The position numbers and the translations under genes are program-made. A stretch of 64,000 nucleotides of DNA from Dehalococcoidia bacterium (GTDB lineage Bacteria > Chloroflexota > Dehalococcoidia > UBA2979): NCBI GenBank assembly GCA_029941115.1, contig JAPYRK010000001.1, forward strand, positions 101,322 to 165,321, written 5' to 3'. The notes under the pieces were generated by a model. That model was given only the letters and a program-made list of their open reading frames with translations. It was not told the origin of the DNA and searched no databases. This document shows, piece after piece, positions 35,650-44,911 of this stretch. Each line of letters starts with the position of its first letter. Positions within the stretch are counted from its first letter, which is position 1.

Positions 35650-36551
35650 GTACTAAAGCACTTCCACCCGACGACGATTGCATCTGGCCCATACAGCGTC
35701 GCCGACCTCAGTGTCATAGGCGTGACTGTTATTTTCAGCTGAGCACTATCTACCGTTTTATTGACAGAATGAGCCAAAGCTTCCGACGCTTGATCAGATC
35801 CAGAATGCATGATCGTAAGATGGACAGCTTCGCCACTATGTGACTTCTGGATTTCAAAGGCCACTAGATCTCTAAGCTCCTGTAAAAGACTAGAACGACT
35901 GGAACGCTCCTTATCTGGTGTGAGCATTCTAATCTCCTGATCTATAAAATGCCCTATAAATCGATGGTGCCGGAATGTTCCATACCCGTGCCGCTCAGGT
36001 AAAGAAGCTGACTCAAATAGGCATAAGATGCGAGAGCAGCAAGAAGGTGCCTTCTTTTCACTCTCTACAGCAAAGGCTGCCTCTGCTCCAGTCTCACCCT
36101 TCGCTACTCGCTCAGCTACACTGCTAGCCTGCCAACTAGCAGCAATGCTTGGAGCTGCACCGTTACTTCCACCCACTATGTGTAAGTCGGTTTCTCGTTT
36201 CGTGAAAAAATCTTCCACCGCGTTTTGCAGCACGTCTGTTCCCATCTCATTTCGGAGATTAGGAGGCATCTGTCCCTCGAGGCAACGGACCCAAACCGCA
36301 GAATTTACACTCCAATTAAGTCGATGCAGTAGTCTAGATAAACCGTCTTCAATAACTTGCTCTGAATAAGGCCCTACTAACGAGAAAAGATACGGCACTG
36401 TTAGTACACTCCGATCAGCAAGATTGGATAGATCGGTAGCAGCTAGCGGAAACGCGTGTGTTTTGACTCCGCTCATTTCTAGGGATGGAAGAAGAACCGC
36501 TACATCAGTATCCAAAAATATATTCGTTGTCACAAAAAAACTACCACCCAT
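35646..36551 (-). CDS. DegV-like protein (divergent)
   Basis: 301 residues. The layout resembles DegV fatty-acid-binding proteins: an N-terminal strand region, a middle helix SWQASSVAERVAKGETGAEAAFAVES, HLTIMHSGSDQASEALAHSVN and an ending TLYGPDAIVVGW in place of the usual H-T/V-GPGA-x-GV. Key fatty-acid-head residues are not conserved, so the assignment is tentative. No Shine-Dalgarno is visible before the ATG. Confidence 0.45.
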   Translation of the reverse strand: MGGSFFVTTNIFLDTDVAVLLPSLEMSGVKTHAFPLAATDLSNLADRSVLTVPYLFSLVGPYSEQVIEDGLSRLLHRLNWSVNSAVWVRCLEGQMPPNLRNEMGTDVLQNAVEDFFTKRETDLHIVGGSNGAAPSIAASWQASSVAERVAKGETGAEAAFAVESEKKAPSCCSRILCLFESASLPERHGYGTFRHHRFIGHFIDQEIRMLTPDKERSSRSSLLQELRDLVAFEIQKSHSGEAVHLTIMHSGSDQASEALAHSVNKTVDSAQLKITVTPMTLRSATLYGPDAIVVGWKCFST

Positions 36552-36599
36552 AGAACTAACTTAAGTCTGTAAAAAGTGAATCAATTTGCCTTGTTCACA

Positions 36600-37313
36600 T
36601 CATTCAAAATATAGCATCCGTCGTGACAAGAGTGCGCCCACCCAGGCTAAAAGACATATCGCTATTCCGACTAATCCGTCAAGCCAAAAATGATTACCTG
36701 TGCAGATAATCGCTACAAGCTGAAATAAAAAAATCATTGCGACAAAAAACCGAAGAATCATACTTTTAAAACTACTCATAACCGCCAAAACCAACAATAA
36801 AGCCCAGCCTGCATGAAGTGAAGGCATTGCAGCATATTGATTTACAAATGGAGTAAATTCCTGCGCCTGATAAGATACTTGGGAAAACACCTCCATCGTG
36901 TCCACAAAATCATGTCCATGAACAAGACGAGGTGGACTCACTGGAAAAAGCCAATAGATCCCTAGTGATACGCCGCCAGAGAGCAGCATAGAGTTTCTTA
37001 ACAGCACGAATGCCGGCCGAGCAATCAAGGAAAAGGCAATGCCGGTGACCACAATTACTGGGAAATGAAACCAAAAATATACATTATTGAAAATATGAGA
37101 CACCAGTTCATTGGAAGCAGTCCACTGGTTAAGCTGTGGCTCAAAAAATAAATGTGCCGCTTTTTCAAAATTGATAATTGTCTCGGAATTTTGTTCTGCT
37201 TGTACCTGCCTGTCGACGACCGAACCCCTAACTAAAAAATATAGAAGTAAGCCCACGGTTACCCAACCGAAGTCTAAAAATTTACTACTTAGATGCAAGC
37301 CAAATCTCAACAT
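36600..37313 (-). CDS. PAP2 superfamily membrane protein (Aur1/Ipt1-like)
   Basis: 237 residues with six membrane segments and the motifs AAMPSLHAGWALLL and TGNHFWLDGLVG, which correspond to the second and third PAP2 phosphatase motifs in the inositolphosphotransferase-like subgroup. It probably acts on a lipid phosphate or transfers a phospho-alcohol at the outer membrane face. AGAGG precedes the ATG. It is divergent from pepA. Confidence 0.8.
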   Translation of the reverse strand: MLRFGLHLSSKFLDFGWVTVGLLLYFLVRGSVVDRQVQAEQNSETIINFEKAAHLFFEPQLNQWTASNELVSHIFNNVYFWFHFPVIVVTGIAFSLIARPAFVLLRNSMLLSGGVSLGIYWLFPVSPPRLVHGHDFVDTMEVFSQVSYQAQEFTPFVNQYAAMPSLHAGWALLLVLAVMSSFKSMILRFFVAMIFLFQLVAIICTGNHFWLDGLVGIAICLLAWVGALLSRRMLYFE

Positions 37314-37462
37314 AAATCCTCTGCGCTTTAGCGACTACGTTTTCCTACGCCAATAAAACTTCCTTCGCTACCCTGTTGCTCTAAAGAGCTAAACTAAATA
37401 TGAAATAAATTTACCAACCACTAACAAATTCTTCAATATTTGAAGTAGAAAAGATAGACTTT

Positions 37463-38989
37463 ATGCCTGGACCTAATACACAAATTCTCACATCTAATAA
37501 ATCCCCAATGACTCTTTCTGGAGATACCCTCGTCATCACCATTAAAAAAGGAGATGCGCTTAGGGGCGATCTGTTCAACAAACTAAACACGTTGTCCAAA
37601 GGTGGGCTAGCCGTGTTGAAATCAAATGGCTCGTTGACCGGCAGTTTAGGCGAGTTGGTTTGGTTACCAGTACAAACTTCTCATTACAAGCGAGTTGCCT
37701 TAGCCGGTGCTGGGGACTGTAAGCCATCGGATTACACCGAAGTTAAGGCGCGGGACTTTTTTGGAAATTTATCGAGAAAACTTCGCTCTGTGAACGCGGG
37801 TGAAGTTGTTGTCACCATTGATCCGATTATTTCTGCATTAAAATCAGTTCCACTTGGATCACAGGCCGCTGCAGAAGGACTAATTCTTGGTCAATATCGG
37901 TTCGATACCCACCACACAAAAAAAACTGATAGACCAAAATTCACACTGGGTAATATTACGATCGCTGTCGGAACAAAAACCTCGGCCCCGCAATTGGCCA
38001 GCGGTGTATCCAAAGGCTCGATAATAGCCGAAGCTATCAATACATCAAGAGATCTGGCCAATACTCCAGCAAATTTAATGACCCCAACCATCGTGGCTGA
38101 ACGGGCGAGAGAGATAGCTGACCAAGCTGGTATTGAAATCGAAATTATCGAGAGATCTGACGCTGAGCGATTAGGTATGGGATCGTATCTCTCAGTTGCG
38201 AACGGCTCACACCAACCACCAAAATTTATCGTCATGACCTACAAGAATGGCGGGCCGCGGAAACCAATTGCCCTAGTGGGTAAGGGGATTACTTTCGACA
38301 CGGGTGGCACATCCCTCAAGCCTCCAGGCGGTATGGAAAGTATGAAATATGACATGTCAGGCGCAGCGACCGTGATTTCAGCAATCGGTGCCATAGCTCG
38401 CTTAAAGCTTAAAACGCATGTGGTCGCGATCGCTCCTTGTACTGAAAATATGCCGGGGGGCGGGGCGACTAAACCAGGTGACGTCGTCTACGCCATGGAC
38501 GGTCAATCTATCGAAGTCATCAACACAGATGCTGAGGGTCGGCTAGTACTGGCGGACGGTATTGCATATGCTAAAAAGGTTAAGAATGCGGGAATCATAC
38601 TGGACGTAGCGACCTTGACTGGAGCTATGAGCGTATCGTTGGGAGACTATCGGATCGGAGTTTTCTGCAACCAAGACAACTTATTTCGACAACTCGACTC
38701 AGTGGCGCAATCCACCGGAGAGTTAATCTGGAGAATGCCCCTCGATGACTACTACTCTAAGCAAATTAAGAGCGAGGCCGCCGATCTAGCAAACACGGGT
38801 GGTCGCCTCGCAGGCTCAATCACTGCGGCTAAGTTTATCGAAGCATTTGTTGGCGATAACCCTTGGGCTCACTTTGATATTGCGGGTTTAATGACAGCTA
38901 AAAGTGATTCTGGAATTCATATCAAAGGGAGTTCCGGCGTCCCAACCAAGTCACTGATTGAATACGTGTCCGCTAAAAGCACTAATTAG
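37463..38989 (+). CDS. pepA: Leucyl aminopeptidase (M17)
   Basis: 508 residues. The C-terminal catalytic domain has the two-metal site: GKGITFDTGGTSLKPPGGM, YDMSGAATV and the family signature NTDAEGRLVLADG. The N-terminal macro-like domain precedes it (~1-180). It removes N-terminal residues from peptides in the cytoplasm, probably as a hexamer. The VOC gene starts 13 nt downstream. Confidence 0.95.
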   Translation: MPGPNTQILTSNKSPMTLSGDTLVITIKKGDALRGDLFNKLNTLSKGGLAVLKSNGSLTGSLGELVWLPVQTSHYKRVALAGAGDCKPSDYTEVKARDFFGNLSRKLRSVNAGEVVVTIDPIISALKSVPLGSQAAAEGLILGQYRFDTHHTKKTDRPKFTLGNITIAVGTKTSAPQLASGVSKGSIIAEAINTSRDLANTPANLMTPTIVAERAREIADQAGIEIEIIERSDAERLGMGSYLSVANGSHQPPKFIVMTYKNGGPRKPIALVGKGITFDTGGTSLKPPGGMESMKYDMSGAATVISAIGAIARLKLKTHVVAIAPCTENMPGGGATKPGDVVYAMDGQSIEVINTDAEGRLVLADGIAYAKKVKNAGIILDVATLTGAMSVSLGDYRIGVFCNQDNLFRQLDSVAQSTGELIWRMPLDDYYSKQIKSEAADLANTGGRLAGSITAAKFIEAFVGDNPWAHFDIAGLMTAKSDSGIHIKGSSGVPTKSLIEYVSAKSTN

Positions 38990-39002
38990 AAAACCGTGCA
39001 CT

Positions 39003-39410
39003 ATGCCTGAAATTAATCCTTTTGGAATCGCTGGAATAATCATCTGGACATCCTCAGATAGATTTGCAAAGATGAAAGATTTCTATGTAGACAAACTGGG
39101 CTTGGTACCTCTCCACCAGCGCGATTACTTTGTTAATTTCAAATGGCCCGGTGATAAAGCAGATATTCATCTGACAATTAGTGTCCATTCCGAAGTACAG
39201 GCTGAAAGCGCTGACCCTGAACGCATAATGATTAACCTCCATGTGAGAAATATTCAGGCAATCACAAAACACCTGTCGTCTGTCGGAATTAACTTCATTC
39301 GGAAGCCTGAACAAGAATCATGGGGTGGGTGGATCGCCACAATGAGAGACCCAGATAATAATACGATCCAATTGCTACAATCACCTGACAAGACTTCTCA
39401 AAATAATTAA
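39003..39410 (+). CDS. VOC/glyoxalase-fold protein
   Basis: The ATG at 39003 is preferred to the track start inside pepA. 135 residues of one VOC unit: IAGIIIWTSSDRFAKMKDFYVDKLGLVPL, then VRNIQAITKHLSSVGINF and WGGWIATMRDPDNNTIQLLQ. These betaalphabetabetabeta folds bind a metal and act as glyoxalases, dioxygenases or resistance proteins; the substrate is unknown. Only part of the usual His/Glu ligand set is evident. Confidence 0.8.
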   Translation: MPEINPFGIAGIIIWTSSDRFAKMKDFYVDKLGLVPLHQRDYFVNFKWPGDKADIHLTISVHSEVQAESADPERIMINLHVRNIQAITKHLSSVGINFIRKPEQESWGGWIATMRDPDNNTIQLLQSPDKTSQNN

Positions 39411-39463
39411 TTAAACCCTAACATTTATGCCTGAAGACAATTACCAGCAAGGAGATTGCCCGT

Positions 39464-40036
39464 ATGAAAATCGGAATTGATTTTGACGACACGCTAAATG
39501 ATTACCGTTCTCTACTAAAAGATTTGGTCAGCGAGCGTCACGACAAAAAGCTGAAATCTGGTGAAACACTAGCCTCCACTATCGGAAAAGAAATAAGCGA
39601 AAATCTCGTAAAGGAAGTTCTAGAGACAGATCTTTCACTTCGCCTTGCACCCCGCCAACATTCAGTAGAGGTGATGCAACGACTAATCAAAGATGGCCAT
39701 GAATTTATTGTCTTAACAGCAAGATATGATCGCGAAATTCACCATATCGATGAATGGCTCTCTAAGCACGGACTTCAGGCAAATGTTTATCCAACAAATC
39801 GTGAAGATAAGGGGCCTATAGCCGAAGAGTTAGGGCTAGCGTTTCACCTAGATGACATGATTTCTCAAATTAATACCTTCACTACTGACCATCACACTAT
39901 CCCGGTTTTAATTGCCGGCGGATGGATGCCCACGAGTCTTGCTGGAGGAGATAGCACATCCTCCCGAGTCTCGGATCACGTCAGGAAAGTTGAAGGTTGG
40001 CTTGAGTTTGAGTCCTTAATTAATACAGCCGCGTAA
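39464..40036 (+). CDS. HAD-family phosphatase (5'-nucleotidase-like)
   Basis: 190 residues: motif I IGIDFDDTLND at the N-terminus, motif II in FIVLTARYD and motif IV HLDDM. It is similar in size and layout to the 5'(3')-deoxyribonucleotidase/YqfW group. It probably dephosphorylates a small nucleotide or sugar phosphate. AAGGAG lies upstream of the ATG. It converges on the aminotransferase gene. Confidence 0.75.
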   Translation: MKIGIDFDDTLNDYRSLLKDLVSERHDKKLKSGETLASTIGKEISENLVKEVLETDLSLRLAPRQHSVEVMQRLIKDGHEFIVLTARYDREIHHIDEWLSKHGLQANVYPTNREDKGPIAEELGLAFHLDDMISQINTFTTDHHTIPVLIAGGWMPTSLAGGDSTSSRVSDHVRKVEGWLEFESLINTAA

Positions 40037-40077
40037 GTTTTCTTATCCTCTGGACATCAACCATCCTCTAATCAGTT

Positions 40078-41355
40078 TCAAGAAGCAGTGGATATGTCCC
40101 CTGAGGCAACCCTCTCACAGGCTCGTCCGAGTCGCCTAGTGGCCTCTTCGAGATCATCCTTCTGGGCCCATGAATACGCAAGCCTGATATTCCGAGAGTT
40201 CATCTCCGCTTGATTAGGGAAAAAAGCATGCCCCGCCGGTGCAATCAAGCCCTCTTCGACAGCCGCAGCTTGAACGCTTTTCGGATCAAGTCCCTGCTGT
40301 AGGTTAATCCACATGAAAAAACCACCTAGAGGCTCCCGAAATGTTAAGTAAGGTTCGCAATAATCACGAAGGCCTCTTGCAAGCACATTGCACTTTTCTT
40401 GGTAAATACTCCTCATCGAGATAATATGCTCATCAAGTTGGCCTGAGCTCATAAAATCCGTGATCATATGGTGCAATAAAGGTGAATTTCCCATATCAAA
40501 TCTCATTCGCAATACATGATCGATTACTCTCGGATCACCGTGAATCCAACCTACTCTAAGTCCGGTCGCAATAATTTTTGAAAAAGTGCCTACCGAAATC
40601 ACGCCATGGCAGCCTGAAAGCGTTGATAGATCCGTTGGTAACTGGGTAGATGGGAAATATAGTTCCGAATACGCCTCGTCATCGACCACTAAAATTTGGT
40701 GCTTCGCGGCGACTCGCAAGAGCTCTTCTCGACGGTCTTGAGACATTGAAATGCCTGCTGGGTTATGGAAGGTAGCTATGGTGTAAATTATTTTTACCCG
40801 CGATCCATCTTTCTTGACTTTATCGATCAAGTCTTCCAACTGATCGGTGCACATCCCATTATCGTCGATAGGGACTGTTGCTATGTTTGCTTGATGTCCT
40901 CTAAATGTTCTAACAGACCCTGAAAAGGTTGGCCTTTCCGTGATAACAGTGTCTCCTGGTGACAGATATGCGCTACAAACTAAATCAATTGCTCCCGCGC
41001 TGCCATTGGTCATTAAAAAATGCTCAGCAGTTACATTAGCCGCGCGTTCCTTATTGAATCGCTTAGCCAGTTCATGTCTTAAATCCTCGTATCCTACGCC
41101 GCCGCCGTATCTAAGCGGTTCATCTGTGGGTACATTTATGATACGTGCCATGGACTCGAGTAATTGCTGCCTCGGGAGCGTGTCCGGATCAGGAATTCCT
41201 CCCCCAAGGGTAATCGGTGGAACTTTCGGCTCTATATCCGCGGGCAACCCCCAGTCAGTGGACGATCCTCTCGAGAGAAACTTGGCGCCCTCAGATGCCA
41301 ATTCATCTAAATCATAATCAGACCATATGGCTTCCAGTTCACCAGTAATACTCAT
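40078..41355 (-). CDS. PLP-dependent aminotransferase (class I/II, 2-aminoadipate transaminase-like)
   Basis: 425 residues: GGGIPDPDTLPRQQLLESMARI, TNGSAGAIDLVCSAYLSPGDTVITERPTF, FHNPAGISMSQDRREELL, DDEAYSELYF and the PLP lysine in GTFSKIIATGLRVGWIHG. This is the fold of LysN/MocR-type transaminases without a DNA-binding domain. The amino donor is unknown. It lies downstream of a second, related aminotransferase with a structured 108-nt gap between. Confidence 0.88.
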   Translation of the reverse strand: MSITGELEAIWSDYDLDELASEGAKFLSRGSSTDWGLPADIEPKVPPITLGGGIPDPDTLPRQQLLESMARIINVPTDEPLRYGGGVGYEDLRHELAKRFNKERAANVTAEHFLMTNGSAGAIDLVCSAYLSPGDTVITERPTFSGSVRTFRGHQANIATVPIDDNGMCTDQLEDLIDKVKKDGSRVKIIYTIATFHNPAGISMSQDRREELLRVAAKHQILVVDDEAYSELYFPSTQLPTDLSTLSGCHGVISVGTFSKIIATGLRVGWIHGDPRVIDHVLRMRFDMGNSPLLHHMITDFMSSGQLDEHIISMRSIYQEKCNVLARGLRDYCEPYLTFREPLGGFFMWINLQQGLDPKSVQAAAVEEGLIAPAGHAFFPNQAEMNSRNIRLAYSWAQKDDLEEATRRLGRACERVASGDISTAS

Positions 41356-41403
41356 GTAAGTGCTCCATTTTTATTATGCAGACGCTGCCAAGATCCTAGA
41401 GCG

Positions 41404-41455
41404 TAATTGCTTTGTGTGGCAAGGCTGCGTCCTGCCCTGAAGGATAAAGCAATTG
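41404..41455 (-). promoter_or_regulatory. Nested hairpin between the two aminotransferase genes
   Basis: AATTGCTTT (41405-41413) pairs with AAAGCAATT (41446-41454), extendable by wobble pairs; inside lies a second stem GGCAAGG/CCTGCC with one bulge. Both aminotransferase genes are on the minus strand, so this would be transcribed between them. There is no T-run, so it is not a standard terminator; an attenuator or RNA switch is possible. Confidence 0.45.
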
Positions 41456-41463
41456 TAGTCGAC

Positions 41464-42669
41464 TTACTTACTAATAATTTCAAAGGATTTACCGAGTAAT
41501 CTAATCGCGTCTACTAAAGACTCCTCATCAAGAGCTGAGAAAACAATTCTCACCCGCGAATCCTGTTCACCGTGATCTGTCAGATAGTAACCCTGACCGG
41601 GTGAAATGGCCACACCTTGCAGGGCTGCCGCTTCTCTAATTTCGTTAGCCGAAAGCCCCTCCCGCAGTGTCAGCCAATGAAAAAATCCACCCTCGGGATC
41701 AGAGAAGTTCACGAAGGATTTACAATACTTATCAAGCGCATGCGTTACGACATCTCGGCGCCCTCGATAAACCTTCTGGATTTTTTCCAGATGCTCCGGG
41801 TATTCGTCGGACGTGTAAAATTTGTGAATAGCCTGCTGAACCAAAGACGATGACGCATTATCAAATCTCATAAATTTAAGGGCTTTCGTGACAGCTGGGG
41901 GTGCCAATATATACCCACTTCGTAGGCCTGTCGCTATTGTTTTTGAAAAGGTTCCGCAATAGATCACACCTCGGCCTTGGGCTAGTTGAAACAAAGATAG
42001 CGGGGGTGCCCCCGATAAATCGATACCCGCATACGCACCGTCTTCTATCAACAAAATCTCATGTCGTCTTGCAATTTCGATCAGTGTTTTACGACGCTCC
42101 AGAGGCATTAATGTCGAAGAAGGATTGTCATAATTTGGAATCAAATAGGCTGCCTTTATTCTTAATTTAGAGGCGGCACCAGTTGTTAAAGAAGCTTCCA
42201 AGCCTGCTGCGCTGAATCCATATTCGTCCTGTTCTACTGAAATTAATTTTGCTCCGCGCGAAGTAAATGTTCTAATCGCACCGGGATACGTCGGTGCTCC
42301 AACAAGAATCACGTCACCTTCATCCACAAAGGTGGCCGCGATGTTATCAAGTCCGTGTGCTGAACCTGATACTAAGCTCACCCAAGAGGAGTCAATGTCC
42401 CTAAATGTCTCAGCGATCTTTTCTATAACTGCTTCCTTCAGAGGCTCAAATCCAAAATTTGGGGTGTCATACGTAAGCGCCTGCTTGGGGTTGAGCGAAA
42501 GCACTTCGTCAAATGCACGCCGTAACGGCTCAAGTGGGAGAGATCCGCTGTCCGGAACTCCCGCATTAAGGTCGTATTTCAAGTTTGAAATCGACGTTGG
42601 TGAACTCAGCTTATCCAATCTGGTGGAAAGGAGTACACGAAGCCAGTTATCGTCATCAGAAACGCTCAT
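41464..42669 (-). CDS. PLP-dependent aminotransferase (class I/II), paralogue
   Basis: 401 residues, same family as the downstream gene: LNAGVPDSGSLPLEPLRRAF, VSGSAHGLDNIAATFVDEGDVILVGAPTY, PNYDNPSSTLMPLERRKTLI, EDGAYAGIDL and PLP lysine in GTFSKTIATGLRSGYILA. The two are clearly diverged, so an old duplication or separate recruitment. AGAGGA lies before the ATG. The sortase gene follows upstream on the same strand. Confidence 0.88.
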   Translation of the reverse strand: MSVSDDDNWLRVLLSTRLDKLSSPTSISNLKYDLNAGVPDSGSLPLEPLRRAFDEVLSLNPKQALTYDTPNFGFEPLKEAVIEKIAETFRDIDSSWVSLVSGSAHGLDNIAATFVDEGDVILVGAPTYPGAIRTFTSRGAKLISVEQDEYGFSAAGLEASLTTGAASKLRIKAAYLIPNYDNPSSTLMPLERRKTLIEIARRHEILLIEDGAYAGIDLSGAPPLSLFQLAQGRGVIYCGTFSKTIATGLRSGYILAPPAVTKALKFMRFDNASSSLVQQAIHKFYTSDEYPEHLEKIQKVYRGRRDVVTHALDKYCKSFVNFSDPEGGFFHWLTLREGLSANEIREAAALQGVAISPGQGYYLTDHGEQDSRVRIVFSALDEESLVDAIRLLGKSFEIISK

Positions 42670-42697
42670 CAGTCCTCTCTTCTAGTGCCTTCCCTGA

Positions 42698-43465
42698 CTA
42701 TCCTTGGGGGAGCAGTTGCGCCCTGACTACTAAACGATCGCTATACTTCCGTGACTCAGCGTCAAAAGTACCACCACAGGTGTAAAGGGTGATGCTTTCG
42801 ATCGGAACATCAGCTGTCCATGCGTCTCTCCAATTTTCAACAGCTACATCAAAGGCTCGACGCCAAATTACCTCATATACGTAAACCCCTTCATCAGTAT
42901 GTATCTCAATTCTGTCACCTTGTGACAAAAATCGAAGGTTCTGAAAAACGCCAGGCCCCCGGTAGTGTGCGCCCGCATAAGGAACAGTCGCATTGTAATC
43001 TACGTGACCCGCCAAAATTGTGTTACCCCCGGACCCAGGCGTTCCGCCTAGTCGATTCCATTGTGTTAAGTCATACATAGCAACATCTGCAGGACCGTAC
43101 GGATTTGGCATATTCGACCCAATCGGAACAAAACGGTTACAAATAGTAGCGTTTACTCCCAAGCTCTTTATTTCCAATCGCGCATTTTTATCACAATCAG
43201 AATGGTAGCCATAACGACTAGTGAATTGCTCTAAATCCAAGCTCCCCTCTGAAGCCACTTCGGTGTTATCAGCTGCCAAGGTGGAAATTGTTTGAGTCAA
43301 GTTGCTTGACCCCACAGTCACTGCGGAATTTGAATTTGGCTGTACAAGGCTAGTATCAGTTTCTATTGTGCATGCCGACGAAAGAAGAATAGAAATAAGC
43401 AAAACCACAGCGAGCTCAACTAGCCTAATTAAATTCCCGTACTCCTTCGACGAACCAAATAACAC
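42698..43465 (-). CDS. Sortase-family transpeptidase, lipoprotein-like N-terminus
   Basis: 255 residues. The N-terminus has a hydrophobic stretch ending ILLSSAC, a lipobox rather than a simple anchor. The sortase core has catalytic His in ILAGHVDY, Cys in SITLYTCGGTFD and Arg in YSDRLVVRA, with ARLEIKSLGVNA at its start. It resembles class E/F sortases of Actinobacteria and Chloroflexi, which anchor proteins to the wall or polymerise pili. No LPxTG substrate was recognised in the window. GTG start. Confidence 0.85.
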   Translation of the reverse strand: MLFGSSKEYGNLIRLVELAVVLLISILLSSACTIETDTSLVQPNSNSAVTVGSSNLTQTISTLAADNTEVASEGSLDLEQFTSRYGYHSDCDKNARLEIKSLGVNATICNRFVPIGSNMPNPYGPADVAMYDLTQWNRLGGTPGSGGNTILAGHVDYNATVPYAGAHYRGPGVFQNLRFLSQGDRIEIHTDEGVYVYEVIWRRAFDVAVENWRDAWTADVPIESITLYTCGGTFDAESRKYSDRLVVRAQLLPQG

Positions 43466-43610
43466 TGCCGTGGCCTTACTGCTCTCATTGCTAACTCTTC
43501 AATCAACTATGATACAGCAGCTAATTAGAGATCTTCATCTTTTGTTGATTTAGGTCTTAAGATTACCGGTGTAGTTTAAGCACTAAAGCGTTAAAAAAAT
43601 AGGAGCGCAT

Positions 43611-44882
43611 ATGGTATCAGGACCACTTGCCGGAATAAGGGTTCTCGAATTCACCCAAATTATAGCTGGCCCTCTTGGGTGCCAGTTCTTAGCGGACCTA
43701 GGAGCGGAAGTAATCAAAATCGAACCTCCTACCGGAGAACCCTGGAGGTTGGCAGCCCAATTTATTCCACTTGAATCAAAAACATTTATCGGACTTAACC
43801 GTGGGAAAAAATCCTTAGCAATCAATCTCGCAAACGAGAAATCCAGAGAAGCAATTCACCGGCTTGTTAACGAAATAGATGTAGTCGTTATAAATTATCG
43901 ACCAGACGTAGCAAAACGGTTAGGAATTGACTACGAGACACTTTCAAAGATTAGACCAGACATAATATATCTCGACAACACCGCTTGGGGGCGTGAGGGT
44001 CATCTTGCTGACCGACCTGGCTACGATATAGTGGTTCAGGCCTTCAGTGGAATGATGTCGTCAGTTGGAAAAGTTACAGATGCTGGTGCGCCACAAGTCG
44101 GCCCAGCGTATGCAGACACCACAACCGGCTATGCCATCTGCTCCGGTGTTCTCGCTGCCCTGTTTCACCGTGAGCGAACAGGGGAGGGCCAGAAAGTAGA
44201 AACCAGCTTGTTGATAAATGCGCTCACAACTCATATGAGTGCTTTTCACAGCGTTCCTGTCGCCGACCAAGTTCAAAGAGATTCATTTCTGCAAATGTTA
44301 AACGAATCTCGCGAAACCGGAACTCCGTACGCAAATGTTCTCCGAAAGCGCGACGATCTACTGAAAACGATGGCTCTGGGAAATGTATATTATCGAGTTT
44401 TTGAGTCAGCTGATGGAGCCATTGCGATTGGTGCACTTTCAGCAAGCTTGCGCGAAAAAATACGAACTGTTGTCGGTTTTGAACATAACCGAGATGAGCC
44501 AGGTTACGATCCGCTAAATCCTGCTCAGATTGCGATCGATGCATCAGTCGTCGCGCACGTAGAGGCTATTTTTTCTACCCATAACACTGATGAATGGGAG
44601 CGAATTCTTACGGCTGGTGGCGTGCCGTGCGCACCGGTAAAATTCGTCCAAGAGTTGCTCGAAGACGAGCACGTCATCTCCAATAACTACGTAATTGAAC
44701 TCGAACACGAGCTCGCCGGACCTATCAAAATGCAAGCACCTCCTTGGAAGATGTCAAAAACTCCCCCCGCCGCTCAGGGGGCTAGTCCCACTTTAGGACG
44801 ACATACCGATGAACTACTTGCTGAAGTGGGTTATTCAGAAAGCGACATAGCTGAGCTCAGGCAAAATGGAGCTATTCTATAA
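43611..44882 (+). CDS. Family III (CaiB/BaiF) CoA-transferase
   Basis: 423 residues: GIRVLEFTQIIAGPLGCQFLADLGAEVIKIEPP, NYRPDVAKRLGIDYETLS, DNTAWGREG and the segment DRPGYDIVVQAFSGMMS, whose Asp is the likely nucleophile forming the acyl-anhydride with substrate. It moves CoA between acids, substrate unknown. ATG with TAGGAG. It heads a run with a crotonase-fold gene, DinB and PncC; a homologue lies convergently at 46763. Confidence 0.92.
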   Translation: MVSGPLAGIRVLEFTQIIAGPLGCQFLADLGAEVIKIEPPTGEPWRLAAQFIPLESKTFIGLNRGKKSLAINLANEKSREAIHRLVNEIDVVVINYRPDVAKRLGIDYETLSKIRPDIIYLDNTAWGREGHLADRPGYDIVVQAFSGMMSSVGKVTDAGAPQVGPAYADTTTGYAICSGVLAALFHRERTGEGQKVETSLLINALTTHMSAFHSVPVADQVQRDSFLQMLNESRETGTPYANVLRKRDDLLKTMALGNVYYRVFESADGAIAIGALSASLREKIRTVVGFEHNRDEPGYDPLNPAQIAIDASVVAHVEAIFSTHNTDEWERILTAGGVPCAPVKFVQELLEDEHVISNNYVIELEHELAGPIKMQAPPWKMSKTPPAAQGASPTLGRHTDELLAEVGYSESDIAELRQNGAIL

Positions 44883-44911
44883 CCGTAATAATTTCAAATC
44901 AGGGGGTTATC

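Noticed and set aside
41464-42669. Tandem aminotransferases as MocR-type regulators
   Set aside because: Neither protein has an N-terminal winged-helix DNA-binding domain; both are plain transaminase folds.
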